Shown here: in pieces, positions 12,130 through 23,250 of the stretch
Layout of the letters: each line of letters begins with the position of its first letter
Position numbering within the stretch: position 1 is the first letter of the stretch
NCBI RefSeq assembly: GCF_003473485.1
Contig: NC_053042.1
Coordinates: 6,037,501-6,101,500, forward strand
Source: Medicago truncatula
Taxonomy: Eukaryota > Streptophyta > Magnoliopsida > Fabales > Fabaceae
Length of the DNA: 64,000 nucleotides
Reading direction: 5' to 3'
The notes under the pieces: generated by a model
What the model was told of the DNA's origin: nothing
Databases searched by the model: none
Seen by the model: only the letters and a program-made list of their open reading frames with translations
Translations under genes and position numbers: made by a program

Positions 12130-13449
12130 GTTGTTCTAAAATTAACGTTGTTTTGTTTCTTAGTTATTGTTAAAATCTTCAAAACCTAAAAAAACAAAAC
12201 AGAAGCAAATTTCGAAAACAACATAAATGAATTATTAGAGATCTGAAGACATGAAAAGGAACAAACAATGAAAGCATATTCTGTTTGAATTATTCGAATG
12301 TTCCAAACACAATGATCAACAATAATTCATGTGAGAATATTCTTAATCCAATTGAATTAAATTTGAATAAATAATATAATAATAATAATACTTACAGATA
12401 AATAAGGTTTTAAGTAACAATCATTGTCAATATTTGTGATGAACAAGTGGGAAATAATATCCGTGGGAGATGGTGGGACCCACCAAACAAACTTTGAAGG
12501 AAGCTACGTCGGTGAAAGCAACAGGAACACGAAGAAGAAGAAGAAGAAGACAACACTTTTGTCTTTTGTTTGTTTGTTTCTGTGCAAACCAATCACCACC
12601 GTTGCGGAATTCCAATTGGAGTTTTTACTATATAGGTTTTTCTCAGGTTTCTTTTCTATCACGAAAGAGATTTCTTTTGTTACAAAAGAGTTATGTTTTG
12701 GATGAGATATTAAATTGATATCTAAAATATGGTTTTTTTATTATTTCTACGTCTGACTCACTCAACGATATCGATATTGTTACGTAACATCTTCTAAATT
12801 CAGATTTTTCGAGTTGTGTTTGTGAATTTTAGGTAACGTTTGATTCTTTGTCTATAGAAAAAAGAAAAAAATAATAGATTAGGGTATCAAAAAAAGTTTG
12901 ATCATGGGAAAATGACTAAACTGCCGCAATATGACAAATCAAAATTTAAATTTGTTAAATATGGAGGAAGCTTGAGGGATTATTACATGAGTGTCTTATT
13001 ACATTGGCTCAAGAGCAACCACGTTAATGAGTTAGACATCACATCATAATTCAATCATTTAATCATTAGATTGATAGGTCTTCTTACTTATATATTGTTC
13101 AATATTAATTTTTCATCCAATGTGAGACTCTTACTTACAATTGAAATACATCATTGTCAATGTTGAACTCATTCATATTCAATGGAGAAGGGCATAAATG
13201 GTGAGGATTTTGACCCGATTAATCATTAACACTTGAACCTCACAATCTTTCCTTCAAATGTGAATCTCCAATATCCTATACTTGCAACACTGTTATTATT
13301 ACCAATGGAACACGCCTCATAACTATACCGACATAAAGACTTTTGATACAAGGGTCCAACACCAAGATCTCACTCTCAATCCCTCACTTTTGTGTAAAAA
13401 TATGGTGCCAAGTTTTACTTAAGAAGTTGCTCAAAGTTCAATGTGGATA

Positions 13450-13850
13450 ATTAGGGGTGGACATGGTTCGGTTTGAGATGAAAATTGAACCGAACTAAAT
13501 TGAATTGTTCGCTAAATTTAAAATAATTGAACTAAACCAAATTGTTTGCATTTCGAACTGAATTGTTTCAAACCGAATTGAACTGCTCCGAATTGAACCG
13601 AACTGTTATTATTAATACCATTGAAAAATTATTAAAAACAAAAAACAAACGAAATCGAATTATAGTTACCGAACTGAACTGAACTGTTTTGAACTGAACC
13701 GAACTGTTTCGAATCGAATTGAACTGTTTTGAACCGAACTGAACTGTTTCAGTTCAGTTTCAGAATTGTTAGTAGTAATTCAGTTTTTTGATTCAATTCA
13801 GTTCAGCCGTTCAGTTCAGTTTTTTTGGTTTTTTTTACCGACCCCTCGGA
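13450..13850. repeat. Degenerate gaactgaactgttt / ggttcggtt tract
   Basis: About 400 bp built from variants of a short word (gaactgaactgttt, gaaccgaactgtttc) and its complement. Left edge is 'aggggtggacatggttcggt' and right edge 'ttaccgacccctcgg', which are roughly inverted. The structure resembles plant elements with simple-repeat bodies; non-coding. Confidence 0.65.
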
Positions 13851-15279
13851 TAATCTCCTAAACCACCATCATTGTCCAACAAGTCCTATCATAGTCCGGT
13901 TGAACCAACTATTTGTTTGTTGGGTGAGGTCTCTCCTTAAGTGGGACCCACCAATAATTTGAAAAGAGAAGGAAAAAATGGGAGATGTGTGGCAAAAAGT
14001 AAAGGGAATCAAAATTCCTAGTGTTGCAAGTGTTGCCGAGCAACACCACTAACCTGTTCCATGTGATAGTTGGTTGGTAGTGGAGCAAAATTGATTAGTT
14101 TCCCCTAAAAATGTTGTTTTTATTTTTATCACTAAGCTAGTAATATTAATATATTTTACCGGTAGTTGTGTCTTATCTTTAGGTTAATTATTTTGGTATA
14201 CTCCACTTTTGTTGAAACATTGCTTTGTTGTTTTATTTTTACCGTAGATGATGATGGTCTTTGCTATTGTATTTTTCTGACTGTCTATTTAATTGCATTG
14301 GTTGGAAAAATATTTTGTATTATAAAGACAATTAAATCCTGTCTTTTCTCAATATAGTGTAACAAAGCTGATGGTTTGACCAATTCATTATGTCGAAAAT
14401 CTTCTTAATAGTTGTGGTCAAGTGGTATGTCACGTTGATAGATTCTCTTGATGAGGATTTCACAGCTTAAGTTCGGAAACATACCTAAATCTTGTAAGGA
14501 ACTCACGATTGTCAAAACATCCTAACACGAATTGAACATATACCTTGAATCTTGCACGCTTTATCGTTTTTAAGGTGAACAACTCCACCTTCCTTTAGCT
14601 CCACTTTTAGACATATGTGATAAGAGCATCCACTTTCTATGACTCAACTCTATTATGTTTTCCAACTTGTCGCCGCTAACGTATTCACACTCTTATAACC
14701 ATCCACACTCTTTCATTTCTAGCTCACTATGTTCGCTTGTCCGACTTGACACTGCTTATAAGGCATACTGAACAGGATGAAAGTTACATGAGCAATGTTG
14801 GAAAAACAAATATACTCATACATCTGTTAAAATAAACTTGAACATGAGTAATAAAAAACTTGAACAGTAGTATTAAAAAAACTTTTAATTAAGTCATCGC
14901 TTGTGGCAAAATTTGAATTTATACATATACCTCCCAAATATTTGATATTCCAAAAATACCATTAATTTTAACGAATTAAAAATGGTTTTCTTATAATAAA
15001 AAAATTTAAAAAAAAAAACTACATACTCCCTTTGTGGTCCGTAAGACGGGAAAAATCTAAGATTCGATTTGAATATTCAAACCGGAAGTTTTCAAAACAA
15101 AAAACATCCGAAATTGGAATTATACACATATGCGATTTTGACAACTAACTAAAAAAAAACTTTAATTTGTTGATAGAATGGGTATTTTGTTGTACCAAAA
15201 AAAAAAAAGAATGGATATTTTGAATAGTTCAAGACTTCAAGTAATTTAGGGGTTAGGGTATAGGTATAAATGGGAAAAT

Positions 15280-15424
15280 ACTTGGGTGACATAGAGTTTG
15301 GTGACATTGGTAACATTGGCCAATCACAATGCCACAATGCTTGTGTTTCTCTCTCTTTCACAAGCATTGTGGCATTGTGATTGGTCAATGTCACCAATGT
15401 CATCCAACTCTATGTCACCCAAGT
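15280..15424. mobile_element. Tight foldback MITE / long hairpin
   Basis: The left arm 15280-15345 and right arm 15359-15424 are 66 bp each and reverse-complementary with only four mismatches, separated by a 13-nt loop (tttctctctcttt). Flanking sequence carries 'tataaatggg' on both sides (about 15264-15273 and 15433-15442), a candidate 10-bp target-site duplication, as expected of Mutator-type elements. No protein is encoded. A transcript across it would form a long, nearly perfect stem. Confidence 0.8.
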
Positions 15425-16275
15425 GTTACCCGTATAAATGGGGGTATGAAATCAAATTATCTGCTTGTGGAGCTCAGTGAGTTTTAGTCTAGTGATACGG
15501 ACATTTTACCGTATACCCTACTCTCATACTTTCACAGTTACACTTTACTATATAATCCAATTTTGCCCTTTTTAACATTTTACACCCTCACTTTTAAATT
15601 TTCTAGATTCAAGTTCACACCTACTTCGTCTCACTTTCTGGCAATGCTTTCCCCTTCCTCGCATAAACCAACGGCGTGAAAACAATCACTTTCGTATACT
15701 GTTCACGGCCGAAAAACTCTCTGATGAAGCATTCAAGAGATGGGACCCAAACGTTAGCTGCATCACATTCCTCTCATTCTTTCTTTCAACTCACCTATTT
15801 CTTTCTCTCCTCCTTTTATTTTATTTTATTTTACTTGTGGTGAAACAATATTCTTCATAGATGAAAAAGGAACAAAACAGCTTCGACAATAAACTAAGAT
15901 TGTGATTGGTACATGGTAATTTTACTTTATGTAAGAGGGTAAAATGGGAACTTTGAGTAAAATGTTAGGGTGAAGGTATAAATGTGAGGGTGTGGGGTAA
16001 AATTAACATGAACAACTGTTTTAAAAAAAACTAACATGAATAAAGTCTAAAAGATTATGTTCAAATGGTTAACGAGCTTCGTTCGAGATGATCGATGTTA
16101 CTATATATTTCTTTAAAAACTAGAGGGTAAAGATAAAAAAAATGTTAGATTAATTATTTAATTAATCAATTATGAATTGAAATAATCAAATCTTTTTCTT
16201 ATTGGAAGACTTATACTTAATTGGTCATTGATTTCTTAAATATATAGAAAATCACACAAGAGTAGAAGTTTTCAA

Positions 16276-16700
16276 GGTCCGCCCTTCTCAATTAGGTCGT
16301 CATTTTCCAAAGATCATGCGATCTAAGTCATCCATTTTTTTTACCATTATGATTTTCAACTCTATAAATAGAGTGCTCAAGTCATTTCACAATCCCTATC
16401 GAAGTTTGACTCATTTCCACAATTTCTCTTCTCCTCTCGACACATTTCAGAGTCACTTTTCACCTTTCTTTTTTGTTTCATCGGAATCTATTCCTTCAGG
16501 AAAAAAAAAATATGTTCCTTCAAAAAAAAAAATGTCCCTTTGGAAATTGTTCCTTCGATATTTTAGGGTCCGCCCATCTCAATCAGGTCGTCGTTTCCCA
16601 AAGTTCATGCAGTTTGAGTCATCCACTTCCTTTTTTGTTTTATCGGAATCTATTTCTTCGGGAAAAAGAAAAAAAAAACTATGTCCCTTTAGAAGTTTGG
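16276..16700 (+). repeat. Imperfect tandem duplication
   Basis: A segment starting 'ggtccgcccttctcaattag' at 16276 recurs as 'ggtccgcccatctcaatcag' at about 16568. A second part ('gtttcatcggaatctattcc') recurs as 'gttttatcggaatctatttc', about 170 bp apart. The plus-strand ORFs across it are rich in homopolymers and read in two overlapping frames, so I do not call a gene. The stretch after it to 16960 ends in 'cttatgtgggacatataacc', which resembles decayed LTR sequence. Confidence 0.5.
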
Positions 16701-18593
16701 GTGGTCATAGTACAATATTGGAGTGGGTGTTGGGTCACGAGGGGAGCTTGGGGGACCGTCCACATCTAGGCCAGAGCAACCATTAGGGGACTGCCCACAT
16801 CTCGGCTAGAGCAACCACACAAATGAGAGAGACACCACACTCTCACTCAAAACCTTAAACAATGGATATATGGATCCTCTCATTTATAAAATGTTCAAGC
16901 ACCACTTTTCTAACTTATGTGGGACATATAACCCACGCTTGCACACAACAATTATGTCATATTTGATAGTGTAATTCTAAAACGGATCTTATAGTGCAGT
17001 GGGAGTTCGATACAATTTTTGGACTAAATTGTTTTATCCTGAGACGTCGTGGTTGATAATCTATCTGCACAATTTTAGATAATAACCGCACAATTCTTAA
17101 AGAGAACGACTTAACATGCGACTCAACCTAATTTCTTCTTAAAATAAACATTAGCAAACAACATTTTATTCCAAAAAGAACATTTATTTCTATTTTAAAA
17201 AAAAAAAAAAAGATGATACTCCTATTTGACTACTTTTTAGACTTCCCTAGACAAATGATTTGGTTGGTATAGATTGAGCTTTCATAACTGTTAAATCTGT
17301 CAGAAGCTTGTTCCCACCTTTTATACATATAATTCTCACCTAGTTTTTGTTCTTATCTCTCTCTTAACTATTCATTCACTATAATTTAAATAATTTCTTT
17401 TTATCATTCATCCAACATTCTCTCATCAAAAATGAACTAAAGGCACCGAAGGTAAAGGCACCGAAGTGCCATCCCACCAACGGTCATAATTTTATAGATC
17501 TAAATTTCAGTGACAAAATAATGTAGTCACTGCATTTAATGATTAGAGAAAAGCTTGGGAGCTAATATTCTGAGTTTGTAGTTTAATCTGATTTATTGTC
17601 ATTAAAATATGAGTTGTTTGATCTTCATCCAAAATTTCGAGTGGTGTAAGTCCTATCAATGGAATTAATGGCAAATCAAATTCTATAAGATTGTAATAGT
17701 CAAATAATCATCCTTTCAATTAGCATAATTAGCTGTAAATATATACATGTCAGTTTAGCTAATTTAGTGGGTTGAAAGTCAACTTGACAACTTGTAAATA
17801 CATTGTATTTATATAAGAAATCAGAATGAAGGGGTATACAGTTTTGACCCTCATTTCTCTTAGTCTCTCTGAGTTTAATATCCCTCATTTCTCTGAATTT
17901 AATATCCCTCACGTCAGCGGCACAATTTTCTACTTAGCAAATTGATGCCCGTAGATTTACCAGCATCAATTTGAGGGCGGATGATTGTGACATAAAAGAA
18001 CACATCATTTGGCAAAGGAATCTACACATACATGGTCCAAATGTGTTCTAGTGGGACTAGCATTGGATATGGTTTTGAAGATAAACAAAATCTCACCACA
18101 AAGGAAAATGAAAGAAAATGAATAACATAGCCGCACAAATCCTCAGGTTTGTTATGGATGGATGTCCAAAGACAATGTCAGAGATAACATTAAAGATGAA
18201 AAATTCTGACACATATCTGACTTCTATGTCATTAACCATGTCAAAAAAAACCACATATATATAGAATTACTAGGATTATTTTAAATAAAAAATAAAATAA
18301 AATAAAATTGTTTCTTGCGGATATATCTCTCTTATTTGACCATGCATTCTGGATTGATATCAATTCTTCTATCACATTGGTCTAAATAGAAACAAAACAT
18401 GCATAGCTAGCTGAAGAGTCCAGGAATTCATAAATACTATATATATTAAAATAATTAAATAAATACAAGTTGGTCTACAAAATGATATATGATAACACAT
18501 TTTTATGTACACAATAATTTAAATATCACATAATTAAGGAAATTATAATCCTAGGGACAAAAATAATAATAATCTCTAGGAAGACTCATGAAA

Positions 18594-19487
18594 TCAGCAA
18601 TTGAGTTTCTCTTCTTTTGAATATGAATTTTTGCAATGAGCAATTGCAGATTGAATAGCAGCTTGTAACTCTTCCATACTACTATCACTAGGTGGAGGAA
18701 GAGGTGTAGTAGCAAAAAGAACACCACTATTTGTTGGAGAAGTTCTCATTGATGCTGGTGCTGAATAATATTGTCCTAATTTCATACTCCAACCTTTCAT
18801 CAATTCTTGTTTATTTCTAGTTCTAGGTGTTACATTTTTTCCTGAATAAGAATAAGATTTTTTTTGTTCTCTAATTTTCTCTCTTTTGAAAAGTGGCTTC
18901 ACCTTTCTTAAGTACTTTTTCACTGCATGTAACACATCAAAATCAAATCTCAGCTTCTTCTTATTCTTCACTTTATCTTCTTTCTCTTTAAGACACCCTT
19001 TTGGTGCTTTATTTGAACTAAATGATAAAAAAGAAAACTTGGACTTACCCTCTACCTTTTTTGATGATTCTATATTTTTGCTGCTGTTTTCACTTTTGCT
19101 ACTATTGTTGCTGCTGCTAATGTCTTTTGTGGGGAGATTTTCATCATCATCTTCTGAGAATAATTCTCTTATAGGGAGAGTAAAACTGTCCATTGAATTT
19201 GTCGAAGAGCGAGGCGATATCGATGAAGGGAAGTGTGAGAGGATTTGGAGAGGAAGTAAATGACCATGGAAAAAAATATCATCAGCTGGAGATAAATCAA
19301 GTGCTGTAAAGGAATTATGTGAAGATAATTTGGACTTATTGTGATTATTAGGGAATGTTGTGTTGAAAGAGTTGTGTGAAATTGTGAAGGAAAAATCATG
19401 AGTAGGGGAAGAGGATTGTGAATTTTGGTGTGAACATGGTTGTGATGGTTTTTGTTGTTGATTTTCTACTTCAATTTGTTTTTCCAT
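18594..19487 (-). CDS. BKI1-like BRI1 kinase inhibitor (MAKR family)
   Basis: Intronless, 297 aa. The C-terminal segment at about 269-288, S-S-M-E-E-L-Q-A-A-I-Q-S-A-I-A-H-C-K-N-S, matches the BRI1-interacting motif of BKI1, the plasma-membrane protein that docks on the BRI1 kinase domain and holds brassinosteroid signalling off until it is phosphorylated and released. A Lys/Arg-rich stretch (about 172-210, including K-K-Y-L-R-K-V-K-P-L-F with Tyr192) fits the membrane-association motif whose tyrosine phosphorylation releases BKI1. The rest is Ser/Asn-rich and probably disordered. An N-terminal block (ADDIFFHGHLLPLQIL, 69-84) also belongs to the BKI1/MAKR group. No catalytic domain, signal peptide or membrane segment is seen. 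Length is a little below that of Arabidopsis BKI1 as I remember it. It could instead be a MAKR paralogue. Confidence 0.82.
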   Translation of the reverse strand: MEKQIEVENQQQKPSQPCSHQNSQSSSPTHDFSFTISHNSFNTTFPNNHNKSKLSSHNSFTALDLSPADDIFFHGHLLPLQILSHFPSSISPRSSTNSMDSFTLPIRELFSEDDDENLPTKDISSSNNSSKSENSSKNIESSKKVEGKSKFSFLSFSSNKAPKGCLKEKEDKVKNKKKLRFDFDVLHAVKKYLRKVKPLFKREKIREQKKSYSYSGKNVTPRTRNKQELMKGWSMKLGQYYSAPASMRTSPTNSGVLFATTPLPPPSDSSMEELQAAIQSAIAHCKNSYSKEEKLNC

Positions 19488-19603
19488 AATAGTAAGGTTT
19501 TCTTGAAGAGACTATTAAGATTTGATGATATGAAATTATTGAACTATATGGTATTTTCTATGAGTGGCTATAGAGAAGGGATTTGTGATTTTTTTTCTTC
19601 TTT

Positions 19604-19614
19604 GTGTATTTATA
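19604..19614 (-). promoter_or_regulatory. TATA box for the BKI1-like gene
   Basis: On the minus strand 'catatataaata' lies about 120 bp before the ATG at 19487, followed by an A-rich leader. This is the only strong TATA match in the proximal promoter. Inferred from motif and position. Confidence 0.45.
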
Positions 19615-20021
19615 TATGAATGTTAACAACAAAGGGATAAAGGAATCTAAAAGTGGGAAAAGAAAGAGAGTGAGTCTTTGTCAAATTGCTTTTGGTCTTC
19701 TTGAAAACTTCTTAATTAGAATAACTAACTATGTAGGTACTGTATAATATGCTATAGTCAAAGACAACAAAGTGAAATATGAAAGACTAATGATTATAAA
19801 AATTAATTAATTGAATTTTTCTTATTAATTAGAAAATGAAAGACAACAAAGTAAAATTGAAATATTAAGTTGAAGTTTGAAAATGATTAGTAAATTTCGT
19901 TATGTTTAATATTATTTAGAAAATTTTGACTATTAACTTTTTTTTTTGTTGATGGAACTATAAACTAAAATTAGAAAATAAAAAACTAAAATTGACTCAA
20001 AAATTATCAACTTAATTTAAT

Positions 20022-20139
20022 ATCAAATTAAAAAAAGTTTTTTTTTGTGGTGTCCGGGGTTTGAACCTCGGACCTTGCATATATTATGCATTGTCCTAAC
20101 CAACTGAGTTAAACTCACGGGGACATCAAATTAAAAAAA
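20022..20139 (-). mobile_element. tRNA-derived SINE with target-site duplication
   Basis: The body 20037-20124 is on the minus strand. It carries a tRNA-like box A (ttaactcagttggttagg), box B (ggttcaaacccc) and an A-tail (seen as poly-T at the low-coordinate end). Identical flanks 'atcaaattaaaaaa' at 20022-20035 and 20125-20138 form a target-site duplication, so this is a clean retroposition. The box A/B spacing looks tRNA-like but no cloverleaf is complete, so it is not a tRNA gene. Confidence 0.8.
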
Positions 20140-22150
20140 AAAATATTAGAATGTTAAAATATAGGGTAAGAATCCATTGTACGTTACTATTATTGCCTTA
20201 TTGGTAACCAAGAGTAATTGTATAACATAACACGAATTTTTGCAGTTTTTTTTTTTGGTTACAAGTGGGAAAAGAAATATGTTTTGAGTTTAGCTAAAAG
20301 TTTTGAATTCAATCATCAAGAATGCAATATTATTAAAACTCTTGGTAGTCATAAGTAGTCAATGTAGTCATATTCGGCTAAGCATTATACTAATACACAG
20401 TTTAAAGATAAAAAATACTGCACCAATAAAGGTGAAAGGGATACTTGAATAAAAATTGTAATAATAAGTCAAAAAAACATTAACATGACAATTATAAAAA
20501 GTAGAAAATAAAAAAGCAGTACATGGGTACCAAATTTCTTGTCACGTGGTTCCTATGATCTTAATTTCATACCATACTATAGTATATATTAAATCTGCGT
20601 ACGTGCGCATGATGCACCCATATCTCATAATGAGTTACTTATACATATAAAATTAGACCAAATTTTCATCATAAAAATAGACCAAATATATATGTATAAA
20701 TAACTGAATAAAGATCAGTGCTATTCTTGCACTATTAGTAGTTTGAATGTGTTCTTTTTGTCTTATATTGCACTAAAACTAACACACGAGTGTTTGGCGG
20801 TGGTGACACTAAAGTATGAGATGACTGGTGAGATGATAAATTTCACATTCTTGTGTTGAAAAATAGGTTGGTTGGTTATATATTTTTTGGGACCTTACTT
20901 CTAAAAGGTCCACCACCAATAACTGCGGTGCTGGTTTAGGAAAATGAGGTACACAAAGCTCCAAAATTGTCCACTAATACAAGATGGGATTGGCATGGCG
21001 TATTCCACTTTACAATATTGGACTTGTTTAAAATAATTGCTAGGGGCCCTATGAAATTTAAAATTAAAGTAAAAAATGCCAAATGAAAATGTTTAAGTTT
21101 TTTTATGCAAAGAAATTAGAGTGATGAGGCATCGGATGATGAAATAGACATGTAACTGTGTTGTATCATTTGCAGGAAATGTAAGTCATGGAAGGATTAG
21201 ACCAAAATCCAAGAGTACAGTGTGTCAATATACAAATATTCCGTTAAAAACATTATCAAAAATATCCAATGAGATAAAACTTTGATGAACCAAAACAGAG
21301 TGCAACATAACAAAAAGCAAACAAAATTGGAAAATATCTTAATGAAACATAAAACAAGAAATATTTTGATGGTTAAGAAAGTAATCAGTCTTACTACACT
21401 GAGGTAGGTATCCAACTGTTGGAACCTGTGTCAGGGTCAGTCATGTGCAAGTGGGTAAGAAGATCCTTAACATATGGCCTCAAACTTAGAGAGGTCTCAA
21501 TTTAAAAACAAACTTGCATGTAAGATAAAAATCCGTTGTAAATGTCATTTTTCTGAAGGTAGAAGTTTGGAAAATAACAATTTTGTTGTTAATTATGCGT
21601 TGTCTATAGATAAATATATAGTTGTCTTTAGTTAAAGCTATGTTTAAATCATTGCTCATATATTTAACTACAACTTAGTTGTCTATCACTATTACTGGTG
21701 TTAGATTTCTTCAATTATTTTAAAATGAAAAGTTGTCAAAACTATAAGGAAACAACCCTGAGACCAGAGCCCACTCAATACCTATCAAGTAAAACAGATA
21801 TAGAGAATGTGTGATTGGCTATAAGTGGTCAACATAGTTGTTTTCTTCTTTGAAATCGTGGATAGCTTATTGCATGTTCTTGATTGAACGGAGACAATTA
21901 AGTTGCATGTTCCTTAAGCTCCAAGGCAACAATTAAATGAGTATTAGCAAAAGTTTTTTTAACAATGATAGAGTCTGATTCCAACTAAAAATGAGTCTGA
22001 CTCCAAGATATCGTATGTTGATTTCGTACGCAATCCATCCCTAATCCGTCTGAAAATTTAAAATATTTCAAACGAAATTATTTCATCTGAAATTGTGAGT
22101 TTTCTTCTTTGACCTTAAAATGTTCATTTAACTTGGTAGTTTTTTTTTTT
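20140..22150. other. AT-rich intergenic sequence
   Basis: No gene or clear element. The minus-strand ORF at 21197-21415 is hydrophobic and AT-driven with no recognisable motif. Confidence 0.5.
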
Positions 22151-22152
22151 GG

Positions 22153-22860
22153 CTTAATTGCACTTTTCACCCCTATCTTTTGTCAATTGTGTGATTTTGC
22201 ACCCCATGTTTTTAAACGAGCGATTTTGCACCCCATCTTTTTCCCCCTTTCTGATTTGGAGGCCCCCCATGAATTTTAGTGATGATGTGTCTGATTTTGA
22301 TGACGTGTTTTCATTTAATGTTTGCCACGTGTGTAAATGTAATTTTTAAAAAACAAAAAATTGATTTTGGAAATTAAAAGAAACGGAAAAAAAATTTGGT
22401 GACCAAAAAAAAAAGGGAAAAAAATTGACTGCTCTACCATGAACTAAACCGATAATCGATATTTTTTGTTTAAAAAAAAATCTATGAATAAAATCCAAAT
22501 GGAAAAAAATTAAAATAAAAAATTAGGTTTTTTTAATTGGTTTTGTTTTAATTTTATTTTTTTTTAATTGGTTTTTGTTTGTATTTTATTTAATTTTAAT
22601 TTTAATTTTATTTTAACAAGATCTGCATTTTCTTTTAATTTTCAAAATCAATTTTTTGTTTTTTAAAAATTACATTTACACACGTGGCAAACATTAAATG
22701 AAGACACATCATCAAAATCAGACACATCATCACTAAAACACATGGGGGGGCCTCCAAATCAGAAAGGGGGAAAAAGATGAGGTGCAAAATCGCTCGTTTA
22801 AAAACATGGGGTGCAAAATCGCACAATTGCGAAAAGATAGGGATGAAAAGTGCAATTAAG
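22153..22860. mobile_element. Foldback DNA element with 230-bp inverted arms
   Basis: The left arm 22153-22382 begins 'cttaattgcacttttcaccc'. The right arm 22631-22860 ends with its complement. The arms are nearly identical: both contain 'gcgattttgcacccc', 'catttaatgtttgccacgtg' and 'aaattgattttg' or their complements. The 248-bp centre is AT-rich with no ORF. Flanks are T-runs, so a target duplication cannot be read. The long arms suggest a non-autonomous Mutator-like element. The two mirror ORFs at 22158-22349 and 22635-22826 are the arms read in opposite directions. Confidence 0.8.
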
Positions 22861-23219
22861 TTTTTTTTTAATATTTGCCCATCATTTTAACACCCAAAAA
22901 ATATGAGTTGGTTGTACTACATAACTTTGCATGAGAGGGTCTCTCTTAACCTAAATTTTTTAATAATAAAAAAACATGATTAATCGTCATTATCCTTCTT
23001 GATTGCATTATTTGACCATCCCTAATTTGTTGCAAAAAGAGAGTGAGATAGATGATAATGACCAAACAAACTGTTGGGAATACTTGGGCCTTGATTAGTA
23101 GTGGAAGTTTTACTAATGAACACGAAAGCTCAAAGAAAAAGACAGAGAGTCATGTGAGTGAACCCCCAAAGACTGACTGTATCTTAATTTGTCTAGAGCC
23201 ATAAATTGACTGTTGAGAC

Positions 23220-23250
<31 letters not shown>

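Larger units (their letters stand above)
12130..18593. other. Repeat-filled intergenic region
   Basis: Between the lipin start and the BKI1-like stop I see only the listed repeats, a (GAA)n stretch at about 12531-12550, LTR-like fragments near 12980-13400 and a MITE-like start 'tactccctttgtggtcc' near 15027. No additional gene is supported. Confidence 0.6.

Noticed and set aside
16316..16786. Plus-strand 156-aa and 98-aa overlapping ORFs
   Set aside because: Two frames open over the same homopolymer-rich duplicated DNA; no protein-like conservation pattern.
20048..20120. tRNA gene on the minus strand
   Set aside because: Box A and box B are present but the cloverleaf does not close, and the poly-A end with target duplication shows it is a SINE.
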